Shown: positions 7,690-19,026 of the stretch, piece by piece
Position numbering within the stretch: position 1 is the stretch's first letter
How the letters are laid out: each line of letters opens with the position of its first letter
NCBI GenBank assembly: GCA_001566295.1
Contig: KQ964307.1
Location: forward strand, 1 to 30,848
DNA length: 30,848 bases
Origin: Microdochium bolleyi
Lineage: Eukaryota > Ascomycota > Sordariomycetes > Xylariales > Microdochiaceae
Direction of reading: 5' to 3'
Translations under genes and position numbers: made by a program
Notes under the pieces: model-generated
The model's database searches: none
Seen by the model: the letters and a program-made list of their open reading frames with translations, nothing else
Told to the model about the DNA's origin: nothing

Positions 7690-9187
7690 TGTGATGTGTT
7701 CTCGTACGTGGGCTGTGTTTCTGCTGGGCAAAGGCTGTAATTTTACAAAGAGGGTGGCAAGAAGGGCTCCCTTGCTGGCTTCATATACAGGCTCAATATC
7801 GATTGTTTTGATGTTACATAGTCCCTTCCTGCCTTGCTCGGGTATACTCGTCAGATGTTTCCCAACGTCCTGCTGCAGCGCGAGGTGCCATTCACCTCTC
7901 CCAGCCAGTCAGCTTCCCTTTCGTCCATCGACTGTTGTGAAACAACACGAGACATCACACAGCTGGACCCTATTTTGTGCGAAGCGAGTTGCGTGTCTTC
8001 CAATCAGGTGCCGCCAGCTCCGTGCGCAGTGCAACACAGCGCTGCAGGCAATGCCGAGGATGACGACATTCACCAGGGTGTTTCCCGCACTTCGGTGGCT
8101 GAATGCGGTAGTTAGCAGTTGAATGAGGAGCGACTCGACATGCATCGGGGTTCGTGATGCACTTTTGACTTGGAACACGAGTATTGCTCTCGGCAGCGGG
8201 TAAAGACTTGATACGCACGGAAAGCTCGGTGGTCGACCAAGACCAACATCTCAAGCATCACCCTTAGGTTTTCAATAGACCCGACTTGCCACTCGCCGTT
8301 TCTGTCAAGTCTACTCTATGTGCAGCTGTTCGCGAGCCTGTTTTCGACGATTCTTGAATCTCTCACTTTAGTCAGCTCGGTGGTGACTTGGTAGTATCCT
8401 GTGACAAACACAATTTGGGACTCTGCAAGAGTGACAAAGAGGTTGGTGTGCGGCCTCGTCTCAACCCCAAGCAGCAACCTCTCGTTCCACGCGTCCACCC
8501 AGATGTTCTGGCCTCTTGGCTTGTTTCCCATATGCCGATCCACTTGGTATCAGGATGTCTACGTGCTTGAAATACATAGCCGACCATAATGCTCACTGAT
8601 ATGGGAAGAAGCTTGCCCAGACGGGGTGAGCTGCAGCCTGCATACTTGACTCCGCACTGTGTAGGGTTAAACGGGTCATGTGGTTCGCGACCAAGAGCAA
8701 ATGGAGGGCAGGTACTTTAAGTGCCGTAACGACCCTAAGACTTCTGAAACCTGCCGGTGCGGGGCGGACTGCCTCGGTTATGATATCGATGGACAGGACG
8801 ATGTCTGCTGTAGAGGTGCAGAGGTGCAGAGGTCCAGTCCCCAGGTGCAAGCCAGGTACACAACTAAGGCTGATGCTCCTTCAGCTCAGACCCGGTGGAT
8901 CAGCCATTGATGAGCGCGCCCGAAGATCATGTCATTGTATTCAAAATGTGCGAAATGAGAACCCCCTCCGAAGCCTCTGATTGTATGATTGAATTTGCCT
9001 GCGACGTCTATGGATTGAGATGGTTAGGCCCTCGGCCCAGCAGAACAGCCACAGATACATGACGAAACCCATACCATTAATCTATAACTGCAGTCATCAT
9101 CTATATAAGGAAAATATGTCTACACGTAGCAAATCACAACCATCAGCCCGAGCCCTGAACGCCGGATAACCCAAATGACAAGTTCAA
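7690..9187. other. Intergenic stretch with unassigned coding-looking pieces
   Basis: No gene can be built here. Two pieces stand out. On the minus strand, 8316-8543 reads QNIWVDAWNERLLLGVETRP and continues naturally to a stop. On the plus strand, about 8704-8835 reads a Cys-dense peptide (ETCRCGADCLGYDIDGQDDV then CC). Neither has a start, splice partner or known family that I can support. An 8-bp tandem repeat (AGAGGTGC, nearly three copies) lies at 8812-8834. The last 180 bases are the 3' flank of the WSC gene. Confidence 0.4.
7782..7788 (-). promoter_or_regulatory. TATA-like box of the secreted-protein gene
   Basis: GTATATGAAG reads on the minus strand about 95 bp upstream of the chosen start at 7689, a usual distance for a fungal core promoter. 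Confidence 0.4.
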
Positions 9188-12100
9188 TCAGTTCAACGGC
9201 TTCGAGTAAACCAGCACCTTCGACCAGCCACCACACGACTCGGTGGAGTTGGCACCACAAGGCTGGTTGCATCCGACCTTGGGATCCAGAGGATCGCCAG
9301 CAATGGCTGCGAGCGCTTCCGGCCGGGCCTGAGCGCCCCAGCAGTCACCCCTCCACTCGAGACCACACCACGAGTACCCGTTGGCGCTACACGTGTCGAG
9401 ACACTTGGCCACGTTCATGACGTTCGCGTTGCCGGCCTTGCCAATGAGGTTGATGGGCAAGGTGCGTGACCCTGCCCCAGTGGCGGGCTGGGGAATCGTT
9501 GCTTGGTAGCACGACTCCATCGACCACGTCTTGTACGAGTCGCGTGCGAAGAAAGTCTGCACCCACTTGCTGTCCAACAGGACGTTGACGCGGTTGCCAG
9601 CGCCGCACTTCTGCGAGGTATCTCCGGGGCAAGACGTCGAGCAGTCAGATAGGGGCGCCGTGACTGTTGGCTGGAAATTGCCGCACCAGCACTCTGAGCC
9701 GTACTCAACGCCGCTGTACTTGTAGCCGTTGATGCGGCATGCTCGGGCACAGAAGGCAGGGGTGTTGCTTGAGTTGGAGTAGGCTTGGTTGGTCAGGACA
9801 CGAGTCTGTGAGTTGAAGCAGCCGAGGGTCTGGAAGTCCGAAGACGGTGTTGGTGTTGGCTGGGAGCTGCTGGTAGATGTGGACATAGTTGGGCTGGAAG
9901 TTGAGGACGACTCAAGAGCGGATGACGTCGTCGGTAGTGGAGTGACATCTGCAACACTGAGGGAGCTACTCGTTGAGAACTCTATCATTGCTGAGGTAGA
10001 GGTGGCTGTCGAACTCGAGGACACGACGGAAGAACTTGAGGAAGACACGACGTCCTGCGCCAAAACAGCCCCGAAGACGCCATTGCGGACGGGCGCGCCG
10101 ATTGCGCCCTTGAGGTAGCAGGCCGTGCCAGAAAGAGCTGCAGCCTTGCACCCGGCCCGTGCTCCACAAGCATCGACACAGCCCTGGAAGCTGCCAACGA
10201 AGACAGGGTTTGGCTGAGACGCCATGTCACCTCCTGCACGGTCGATCCCACACTCAATCTTGTATTGCGCACCAGAGGCCACAGTGTACATTGAGCCATC
10301 GGAGGCGGGGCAGGCGAGTGTAGTAGGGGCCACGACAGACGAAGAAGAGGAGGCGGACGTTGAGGTGGAAGACGTGGTGGAGGCGGAGGTCGATGTGGTC
10401 GAGACTGTCTCCGATGATGCAGTTGACCCGCTCGCAGATACGGAAGATGAGGTGAATGGCACGGATCCTGTGAGCGTTGAAGACGAGGTGGAACTCCCGC
10501 TGAGGACAGCACCCCAGACGCCATTATTGACCTCGGCACCGACTCCGTTCTTCAGGTAGCAGGCGGTACCGGAATAGGCCAGCACGACGCATCCGCTCGT
10601 ACTTGCACAGGCATCAACACAGCCGGCAAAGGTCCCAGTGGTAAGCGATGTGAGGTCGTTCGCAGCATGGTCTGTGCCGCACTTCACGGTAAAGGTCTTG
10701 CCACCGGACTGGTACGTGGCACCATTGCTGGCTGGACAGGTCAAGTCAGTGCTCGGGACTGGTGATGGAGAGGAAGCCGCTGTCGAGCTGGTTGAGTCAA
10801 CCATCGAGCTGTCCGTGTATGAGGTGAGGGAAGAGGTAGTGGATGCCGTAGCCGATGACGATGACGCAGCAGCGCTGAGGAGGGCACCCCATACGCCGTT
10901 CTTCACTTCAGCCCCAACGCCGTTCTTCAGGTAGCATGCCGTACCAGTGTAAGCGAGAACAACACAGCCGGTGGTCCCGGCGCAAGCATCAACACATCCG
11001 GCAAATGTTTCAGTGGTGAGACTCTTGAGGTCGTTTCCAGCATGGTCTGTACCGCACTTGATAGTGAAGGTCTTGCCGCCGGATGTGTAGGATGTTCCGT
11101 CGCTAGCAGGGCAGACGATGCTAGTGGTCGATGGTGAAGAAGACACGCCCGAGCTGGTGGAGCTGGCAGTCCAGCCGGCTGTCGATGAGGAGGACGACGT
11201 GGTGCCAGATCCCTGGTAGACGATCGGACCGCCATTGAGAGAGTACAGGCTGAGTCGGTTTCCGTCACCGCAAAACTGCGCCGGGTCGCCAGAGCATGTC
11301 ATGGAACACTCGCTCTCAGCAGTCTTGCTGTTGCCGGTGCCGATGAGGACATTAGCACAGGTACACTCGCTGGCGTACTCGGTACCGAAGTAGTTGTACC
11401 CCGAGCAAGCGGCTGCACACTTCTCCAGTGTCAACGTGCTCCCACCAGGCTTTCCGACTGACATGGCTTTGGCTCCTTGGTTATCTTTATAACAACCAGC
11501 ATATTGATATGCGCCGACAGTGGCAGGACTTTTTGGTGGTGAGAGAACCTTGGGCTTATCCGTTCCCCAGACAGATAGACGACTGCCACCACCGCAGATC
11601 TGTGTACTGTCACCGGAGCAGGGCTGGAAACAGCCACGCTCGGTGATCTGGGTTGCCTTGCTCGTCATCTCGTTGCCACAGTAGCACTGCGAGGCAAACT
11701 CCATACCAGCGAGAGCATAACCTGCATCCGCACACTTCTTCGTGCATGTCTCAACGCTGTTGGTCTGAGTATTACCCATATCCTTCGTCAGACTGCGGGC
11801 TCCACGATCAGTCCAGCAACCCTGGTAGGTCATGCCGTTGTAGGCCCCCGAAGGCGGCTGGACGACCGAAGTGCATGACGGGTCGGGGAAAGGACTGTCG
11901 CCGTCGGCTTGACGAGGGCAGAAGAAATCTGGCTTCTTGTCCTTCTGGCCAGTGAAGTTGTCAATGAACAAACGAGCATGTCCGGCTGGCGAGGCGAAAA
12001 TGCTACCCGCGTCATGCCCGACATCGATGTAGTCAACTGTGTCGCAAGCTGGATCGGATGCGCCAGCACATGCTGGGGGGAAAGCCTTGATAAAGTGAAA

Positions 12101-13220
12101 GAATCGCTCGTCACGTTGCTGTCCCTCGCTAAAGGGCGCACAGTCAGACGAGGTGTCGCCACGGTCCTGTAGGCCACGGACGTAGGCAATCGACTTGGAG
12201 TTGTAGTTGGCTTGCACTGCTGCCACACCAGATGCCACGAGAGCCTTGTTGTACGTCTGCTCATAGTTTGCGAGGCCCAGGCGCCAATCGTTATAGATGG
12301 GGCAGTCCGACGTGTCGATTGGGCGCTTCGAGTCGAGCCACACGTAGCTGTTGGGGTTTCCGACCCAGTAAGTGAGGCCGACGTCGCCGAGATATGGAGA
12401 GAGATCGTAGCCGACTGCAGCATACCGGTGCACAAACTGGGCACCGGCACTGTGTCCACCGACTACTATCTGCTTGAGATTGGGGTAGCGCGACTTGTCG
12501 GCAAAGTACTGGATGATTTGGTCTACGACGTCGAAGGAGGAGGTTGCAATCTGCAACCGGGGGTACTGGTTGTTGCCGCCGTCCATCCACTCGGAACCCT
12601 TCCAGACCAGGGCGTTGGAGGTTGAGCCGTAACCACCTTTCGGAAGGCTGTCGTCCCAGGGGTAGCCATAGCCCTTGTCGTCACCATTGGGGAAGTAGGG
12701 TGCTGTGAGTGTGGTTGTGGGTTAGCATAACTGGATACCGTGAACATTCTCGCAAGGATGAGTGCAGTGGTGACTCACTGATAATCTGCGTGTTTGTGAA
12801 GTCAGGTCCGGCACTCTTCGGAACTTGCGCGAGTCCGCTGAGCATATTGGACATGTAAACACCGGGGTCGCGCTGTAGACCGTGGATGATGATGACAGCT
12901 CGTCGGACATTATTTGGGTCAAGACGCTTGCCCTTCCCATCCTGCGAGAAGTAGTTGATCTGCGTGAAAGTTCGGCCCTTCTTATCTACGAGATGGTGGT
13001 CCACAGTCAGTCGCGTTATCCTCGGACGGATTCAGAGTATCTGCCTCGAGTTGATCAACATACCTGTGATCTTCCAGAATGCCTTCTCGGAGCCGGGGAC
13101 GTTGGGCAGTCCGTTCGGGATGACTTCACCCGCAAATTGCTGAGCAGCAACTGGCGCGGGCCCAAGCAGGACCAGAGCCTGCATGGCCAGCACGGCCTTG
13201 ACTAAGGCTCGGAGGACCAT
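9188..13220 (-). CDS. Secreted alpha/beta-hydrolase fused to WSC and apple/PAN-like domains
   Basis: Three exons (13220-13064, 12985-12779, 12702-9188; introns 78 and 76 bp) give 1292 residues. A signal peptide is clear: MVLRALVKAVLAMQALVLLG then PAPVAAQQ; a Met 23 codons upstream is less likely. Residues up to about 380 form an alpha/beta-hydrolase: RRAVIIIHG (oxyanion-type HG), GGHSAG with nucleophile Ser near 206, Asp candidates near 304, and His near 351 in DVGHDAG. Then come WSC domains at about 413-500 and 520-610, and three apple/PAN-like modules at about 651-730, 777-855 and 918-1002, each with FxGCVDAC and TACYLK. Further WSC or WSC-like domains lie at about 1078-1164 and 1186-1290. 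Ser/Thr-rich linkers between them are likely O-glycosylated. WSC domains bind wall glucans, so the hydrolase is probably an esterase held at the cell wall or in the matrix. No C-terminal membrane segment or GPI signal is seen. This domain set is unusual. Confidence 0.88.
10521..11114 (-). repeat. Duplicated apple/PAN-like module within the WSC gene
   Basis: The first two apple-like modules share long identical peptide words (TACYLKNGVGAEV, CGTDHA, FAGCVDACA) and visibly similar DNA, while the third is clearly diverged. This points to a recent internal duplication including the Ser/Thr linker. Confidence 0.6.
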
Positions 13221-13350
13221 CTTGCCGTTCGCTGTCGTTGAGCTACCAGATGGAGACGCCTGCTGGTAAAAGTGTTGTCGGTGCAGCACAAAGTCTCATG
13301 GAGGTTGTGAGGCCACCTCGAGGGCGGATGGCAGGGTGGCGGCGCCGAAC

Positions 13351-13363
13351 CTCTTTGTATATC
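13351..13363 (-). promoter_or_regulatory. TATA-like box of the WSC hydrolase gene
   Basis: The minus strand reads GATATACAAAG about 135-140 bp upstream of the start at 13220. Confidence 0.4.
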
Positions 13364-15280
13364 ACGATGGGACAAGCGAGCCATGGCCTGCCACCGGCGC
13401 CATGATCTCAGCTCCAGCTGTTCCACATGCGGATGTCGACTACGAGGTCTTGCATGAGCCGATGTGTGACCAGGGCCTAGCCTTGAGGCGCACTCCACAC
13501 ATTGCTCTGCCCATTCTAGCTTCCCGAGGATCCAGACCTTCCATGGTGTGTGCCGTGTGTGTGGAAATGTCCGTGCTGGGGATGCAGCTGTCACACCCTT
13601 GTTCATACCACCGAACAGGCAGCGCCGGCAGGCCGGAACCCGATGTGGCGTCAAGGCTAGATTCTAGCTGCCGGGCGCGGGCCACACCTCTGGCGATCTG
13701 AAGACCGGCTTGGCCGAAAAGGGTTGGGGTGCGACTGAAATGCCTCCGAACGTTGATCTAGTGCGCAAGCTAGTCTGGCCAGTACCGGGACAAAGGACTG
13801 GCTCATGGTAGCCGCAAGCAACGCGGACTTGTCGTCCGTGGGACGTTGTGCACCGCTGGACAAATGTGACCGACTCTCAACGTAAACGTAAACTTGGGAG
13901 GGAGGTGCTCGTGATGGTCATGCCGATGAAACTATGTCACGCCCGAGAAGAAACCATCGATTCAGCCGCAGTCCCAGCCCGGCGCGAGAGACGAGGGACC
14001 AAGACATATGCATAGTACACGTGGGCCTGGATGCCCTTGTGGAAGCCTTCTGAGACATGACAAATGATGAAAGAAGGCTGGTGGCGCAGCCGCATGGTCG
14101 CAAGGGGTCGTCGTTATCCCTGATGCTGGCCGATGGAGCCATGCCAAACACGTGCTGGGCCTGGTGATGAGCCGCGTGCCATTGCTCTGCAAACGACTGG
14201 GGCTGGAGGCGCTCAACAGCCGTACAAAGGGTGAATGGAACCAAGCAATGGCATGCCCAGCTGCTACGAGCGTGGGAGGAAGGGGGGGCTGGCCATCGTG
14301 TGGTGGCGAGAGCAGATGTCGTTTTCTGCGCGCGAGTGCCAACGAGACCCATGGCCGCGGTAATTCCATCCGAGACAAGTACGCAGTCCGCAGCGTAGAT
14401 AGTGCGGTGAGCAACGGGAAAAGCAAAAGCTGTGAAGGAGCTTGAAGAAAGGGTATTGAAGCGTGCAGCGTGGTTGACTGATCGGGCGGTGGCGCCTGGC
14501 CAGGTTCGGCTCGCGCAGCTGGATTGGGGATGGCGCCACACCCAACGCAGGTCCAGCTGCTGGCCGCTCCTTCCCTGTATTGCGTGCAATAAGCAAGGTC
14601 AATCTCAATGGACTGGGAATCAGTCCATGCTTGCTTTTCAGGAAAAGGGATCATGGACAGCCTCGAGCCCCTGGCTATCGTGGCTTCGCAGTAAGCAACA
14701 TGCTCGGACGACAGGGGGTGGCCCTTGTCCCTGGCGCTGATCCTATTCCCGTCCACCCACCATCCGGCCTTCTTCCAGCAAGCCTCGATGGCGCCAGGGC
14801 AAGGTGCAGTCTTTCTACAAGACGAACAAGAGCCAGCCAGCTCTAAAGGCGTGCTGGTGGGCCCAGGGTTTGGAATCGGATTGTGCAGAATACCGTAACC
14901 ACCACTCTTCCCATCGTCCCACCACCGCGCTAATTAGAGCTCTACTGGTTTCTCTCCACCTGCCCGCATGGCCATTCAGTCATTCAGGTCGGTCAATGCA
15001 GGCCAATGGCGACGGGGCCAAGTGCCGCGGTGGTGGTGAATTACTCATCGGGGTTAACGTAGGCAATTTTGGTGGCTTTACGGTGGCTTGATCCTGTGCA
15101 TAAGAACCATGCATAAATTGACGCGTCAGAATCGTGAACTCTCGCGATGTTTGTTCATGGTGGTGATCGCGCCTGTTTCGGACATCTCAACCATGTCGAG
15201 CGCGTTACCGTAGTCATTAGTTGCTTGTATGCTACTCTACAGTTGACGTCGTCGCAGGTTCTCGTGAGACACGCGATTCC
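13364..15280. other. Intergenic stretch, no supported gene
   Basis: Long open frames exist on the minus strand (for example 13962-14756), but their text is rich in Ser, Pro, Arg and His with no motif, and other registers are open over the same bases. That is what GC-rich non-coding DNA gives. No repeat or RNA gene was recognised. Confidence 0.5.
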
Positions 15281-15689
15281 GGTGCTAGATTCGTAGAGAA
15301 ATTCGAGGTATGCTCCTTGCAGAGGCCTGCCTGCTGTGCATATAGCTGCGAGGCTGTATCGAGCCTATATGCATCTCGGGCCTGCGACGGAATACCTCTA
15401 TATCCCTTATGTATATAGGCTTGGAATGCGTTCTTGAGTGCGTTGTGCATTTTATCAATATCGCAGGTTCGGAGTGTGTGGTTATGGGTGCCTTCGAACC
15501 TGATAGTCCTCTGTCGGTATATATATCAGTATTAAATACATGGGTAATGTACTTCTGAAGAGAATAGCAGACCGTTGCATATGTTGTATCGGTAGTTATA
15601 ATACATCTTGTTTTACAGCGCGATGCACGGGATGCCGGCCTTCTATGGGCGCCAGTCGACGTAGAGATACTAGGTTCGCGATAATAGCG

Positions 15690-16007
15690 GCAGCGCCAGT
15701 CTCGGGGGACGGACTGCTTTTGAGTGGCAGATCTGGTAATCTGCCAAACGTTGGAGAGGAAGGGCCAGAGCGCGTCGAAGTCGGTGATCGTAAGCGTAAT
15801 GCTGCGCGCATGGTAACCAGCGAGCTCGCTGCGGGACCTGTGGATGTCGCTAGAGGCGTGGTCGAGGTAGTAGCCCAATTGGAGAGGGTGGAAGTCGGTG
15901 GCCGTCATCGCATGCAGGCGACAGAATTGCGCTATCGACAGGTTTGGCGATGGCTTCGAGCGTTGTTGTGTCGGTGGTGGTGGTGGTGGTGGTGGTGGTG
16001 CGCACAT
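15690..16007 (-). other. Coding-looking open segment, unidentified
   Basis: The minus-strand frame includes DFHPLQLGYYLDHASSDIHR followed by SITLTITDFDALWPFLSNVW, written with C/G-ending codons as in the real genes here. Downstream of about 15690 the frame stays open to 15285 but turns AT-rich and loses this character, so it may be a first exon whose partner is missing or decayed. The upstream end is a proline run encoded by the (GGT)9 microsatellite. The family is not recognised. Confidence 0.3.
15973..15999. repeat. (GGT)9 microsatellite
   Basis: Nine GGT units in a row on the plus strand; they read as polyproline on the minus strand. Confidence 0.9.
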
Positions 16008-16081
16008 GTGGGTCCACCTGCGCGCCGCATTGATGTTATGTCATCAGAACAAACCACCAGGATCCCGTCAAAATCGCCCTT

Positions 16082-16315
16082 TTATTGCACAGTGAGGGCT
16101 TCAAACCATTCCGCTGCATTCGACGCGTCGAACAAATGCATATCTGACATCTTCCACTTATGTCTACAGTCATAGTGGGCGTAGGAACGAAGAGGGTGTC
16201 GATGCAGTTGGAGTGGCCTGTATGCAATGATACGGTCTAAGAAGGACTCCCATTCAGACCGGTGAATGCAGACCGATGGCGAAGGGCCCAAGTGCCGCAG
16301 GCGCATGCGGAGTAG
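16082..16315 (-). other. Coding-looking exon candidate, unidentified
   Basis: After an acceptor-like TTTTCCAG, the minus strand reads HRSEWESFLDRIIAYRPLQL and later MSDMHLFDASNAAEWFEALT before a stop. The composition is protein-like. No donor partner could be fixed, and an alternative register over the first third is also plausible. It may belong to the same decayed locus as the segment upstream at 16373-17025. Confidence 0.25.
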
Positions 16316-16372
16316 ACTGGAAAACCTGTGCGCTGTTTGCGTGGTTGTTCACCTTGCCACCTGGCACATGAG

Positions 16373-17025
16373 CCTCATCGCGTCCCGATCAATGAGCGTA
16401 AGCTCCGTACATGGGTAGACGGCGCCATGCCGCAAGGCCGGGCGCTGGACATGACCTGAGTATGCCAATGGAAGAGCTGAACGAGGCACTGCATAGCCTC
16501 GCGCCACACCTGTGAGAGCGGGTTCCTGCAGACATCGTCGTCAAGCAGGCAGTCCACCTAGCTCCAAGGAGTCTGACGGTGGTGGTCTAGTTGGCCGTCT
16601 CGGACCAAATACTCCGCACGGGCCGTGAATGCTCATTCTTCTTGTGCCCTCGCGATCAGTCCTTCGATGTTCGCCCCCAACCTTTGAAGCTCCTCGGTCG
16701 TCGGTTCGTGCCGACAGCCACGCGATCTTCTCGCCATGCGATCTTTGGCAATTCCTTGGTACAGTTTCCTTCTTCATCCCTTGCGGGGAGACGAGGGAGA
16801 CGGCAGCGTGAGCTTCAGGTCTGCCCCACCAGCCCTTGGCATCAGGCTCCCCGTGTGTTCCGCCAACGCCACGTTCTGCGGGTACAACTTTGCGCAAATC
16901 TGGCAGACTTTCAGTTTGCAAGCTCTCCTTGCTCTGCACTTATCTACCTGTACGAGCGTGTTGATGTCTATACAGCACCTCCGGGTCTGGCCCGTGTCTG
17001 CATCACGACTAGCTGCTGCCTCCAC
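16373..17025 (-). pseudogene. Relic of an unidentified gene with two in-frame stops
   Basis: From about 16780 down to about 16400, one minus-strand register reads continuous protein-like text: TTEELQRLGANIEGLIARAQ, a TGA (16635-16633), ARAEYLVRDGQLDHHRQTPW, a TAG (about 16560-16558), then DDDVCRNPLSQVWREAMQCL. Both stops are one C-to-T change from CGA and CAG. Upstream in another register lies CQICAKLYPQNVALAEHTG, with a CxxC...H pattern like half a C2H2 finger; it may be an earlier exon. A further coding-like piece after 16450 is in yet another register, implying a frameshift. I do not recognise the family. An intact multi-exon gene cannot be excluded, but the two stops make that unlikely. 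Confidence 0.35.
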
Positions 17026-17558
17026 GTTGTCACTGCCTCTACGCCGTCAACAGCCCACGTCCGTCGACGAGCCTGGCTCGCCAGGCGAGATGGCACCTGT
17101 TCGTCCCAAACCCTAGGCATCCAGTGTGCCTCTGTGTGTACTTCTTGCGAGGGTTCTGGACGTTTAGACCACTCATCAGCAATGTAAATGAACAGGGCGC
17201 CGGGTCGGAATATGACGCAGAGGGCCTCCTAGCCATTGTTTGCCGTCGTGAGGTGACCATGTTTTAGATCTGAAGATCCGACTTCCTCATGGTGTCTGCA
17301 TCCGCTCGGCCTTTACAGAGGACAGGTACAACGTCAGGTCTCCGCGTCCAGGTCCAAGCTCCTTCCATATCGGCCTTGGCTGTCATATTGTGGTGTGGCA
17401 AGTGTGACAGCGGAGAGTACAACACAAAGCACACCCGCATAGTGAAGGGACCGCGCGCATGTTTGATCAAGGCACTCTCATTATTTATCATTTCATTCGT
17501 TGCTCACTCATCCAGTGTGCGGCATGACAGCCATACTATGCAAGATGATGCGTGCTTC
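17026..17558. other. Spacer downstream of the stress-protein gene
   Basis: No supportable gene. Base 17558 down to about 17300 should contain the 3' untranslated region of the minus-strand gene next to it. Confidence 0.5.
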
Positions 17559-18004
17559 TCAGAACCGCTCCTTGTCCTTGACAGGAACGTCTGAGCCGGT
17601 CGTGCTCTTGTACTGGCCGCGGATGAAGTCGGAGATCTGCTCGTCCTTGGCCTGCTCGACGGCGCTCTCGTTGCTCTGGTCTCCCTGTCCGAGGAACTTC
17701 TCCTGCACGAAGTCGACGGCTAGAAACAGTGCGCGTACATGTTAGCAGGAGCCACTTACAACACGGATAGGTGCAATAGGTCGTGCTTGGTGCATTGGAG
17801 GAACTGACTCTTGTCGAGGGCATCCTCGTTCTTCTCGCTCTCGGGACCACCGCCCGCCATGCCGTGGAGCTTGTCCATGAAGCCACCGCCGCTGCCGCTG
17901 CTGGAGTTGCCGGCGTTGGTGGAGGCCCCAGCCTGTTGCCCGGTGCTGGCCTCGTTGGTGTTGGTGTTGTTGCCGTTGCCGGCGAGGTTCTTGACAAAGT
18001 CCAT
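17559..18004 (-). CDS. Small stress/DNA-damage-responsive-type fungal protein
   Basis: Two exons (18004-17809, 17719-17559) with an 89-bp intron (GTCAGT...TTCTAG, phase 1) give 118 residues. The order is a short conserved start MDFVKNLAG, a low-complexity Asn/Ser/Thr/Gly stretch, GGGFMDKLHGMAGGG, then SEKNEDALDK joined to VDFVQEKFLGQG, ESAVEQAKDEQISDFIRGQY, and a charged tail ending KDKERF. This layout is shared by small ascomycete proteins commonly labelled DNA-damage-responsive or stress-responsive; the biochemical role is unknown. The C-terminal half is predicted amphipathic helix, hydrophilic throughout, so a soluble protein. An alternative donor at GTAAGT 30-50 bp downstream would put the second exon out of frame. 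The gene stands alone, with its own promoter. Confidence 0.78.
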
Positions 18005-18146
18005 GGTGATTGAGTCGAGGGGTTGGAGCCGTGCGGGTGTGTGTAGGTTCGTGCGTGTGTTTAGGTCTCGTGTGTAGGGCCGGGCGATGTCGAGTTGGAT
18101 GCGTTGGATGAGCTCTCGTGCCGCTCGGTGCTGAGCAGAGGTCTGG

Positions 18147-18155
18147 TTTTATGAT
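18147..18155 (-). promoter_or_regulatory. TATA-like box of the small stress-protein gene
   Basis: The minus strand reads CATAAAACC about 145 bp upstream of the start. It is followed by a C/A-rich leader up to TCACCATGG, a good start context. Confidence 0.5.
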
Positions 18156-19026
18156 GGCGAGCCAGCCTTGGAAGCCTACCCGCGTCACACATAAGCCTTG
18201 CTGTACAAGGGCACAATACAGGTTAAATTGTGGGTCATATCGTCACCGTCGCCAGTGCATCAGCACTCTGCTCGTGCTGTGCTCTCGACATGACCAAAGG
18301 CCCGGCCGTGCCAAGCGAATCACGAACAAGGCTGGGATTGCACTTGTTGCTGAGCACACCTTGGTGTGCCCAGCTGTGCTGTGATGTCACACGACAGCAC
18401 CCCTGACGAGCACAATCCGCGGCGGGGCAAAGTGGGGCTGTGATGGAAGGTGGGGTAACCTTATCTTCACAAAGCTGGGCCGGGGACCGCAATCATGCAG
18501 GTGGCATGGGGTTGCCAGATGACATAACTCGTACAGCCACGGTGCACTTTCAGTGTCTCTCGTACAAGGTCATCTTTGGTGTAGAGCGTTTTCCTGTTCT
18601 CCATGTCGAGAACCTCGACTGCCACGACGTACACGGCATGCATGGCATGCATGGTGGCACCAAGGCCCAGGCGTCATCCCCGCCCTCGACTTGCCATGGC
18701 AGGGAGGTATCATGATCGCGGATCTTGGGACTATGCGTAAAGTGAAGCCAGCTTACCTCGTCCCATAAGGCGACTGTCTTTCCCCAGATTTGACGTGGCC
18801 GTGCTCTATTCAGTCGAGTACACAGGCTCGCGTGTCTCTCGTCGTCTCAGGAATGGGTTCTCAGCTCCCAGGAATACAAGAGAACGCGCGAACGACCACT
18901 ACGCGCTACAAGTTCAACTTCAGCTTCTTCAGCCCCCAGCTCCCACCATCAAGCACCGATGACACATACCCACTATATGCCATCAACGAGGTCGGGCCCA
19001 TCATGCTGCCTTCTTTCATGCCTTAG
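18156..19026. other. Intergenic stretch, no supported gene
   Basis: Nothing gene-like could be supported. A tandem GGCATGCAT pair at 18635-18652 forms two overlapping CATGCATG palindromes. Confidence 0.5.

Noticed and set aside
7970..8254. A minus-strand Cys-containing open frame (94 residues)
   Set aside because: No signal peptide and overlapping frames in two other registers; not enough to call a gene.
9789..10934. Plus-strand Val/Glu/Asp-rich frames inside the WSC gene
   Set aside because: They are shadows of the Ser/Thr-rich linkers coded on the minus strand.
13962..14756. A 264-residue minus-strand open frame
   Set aside because: Composition is Ser/Pro/Arg/His-rich without motifs, other registers are equally open, and no promoter or splice signal fits.
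15540..16175. A 211-residue plus-strand frame with a tryptophan run
   Set aside because: The run comes from the (GGT)9 microsatellite, and the opposite strand over the same bases has better coding character.
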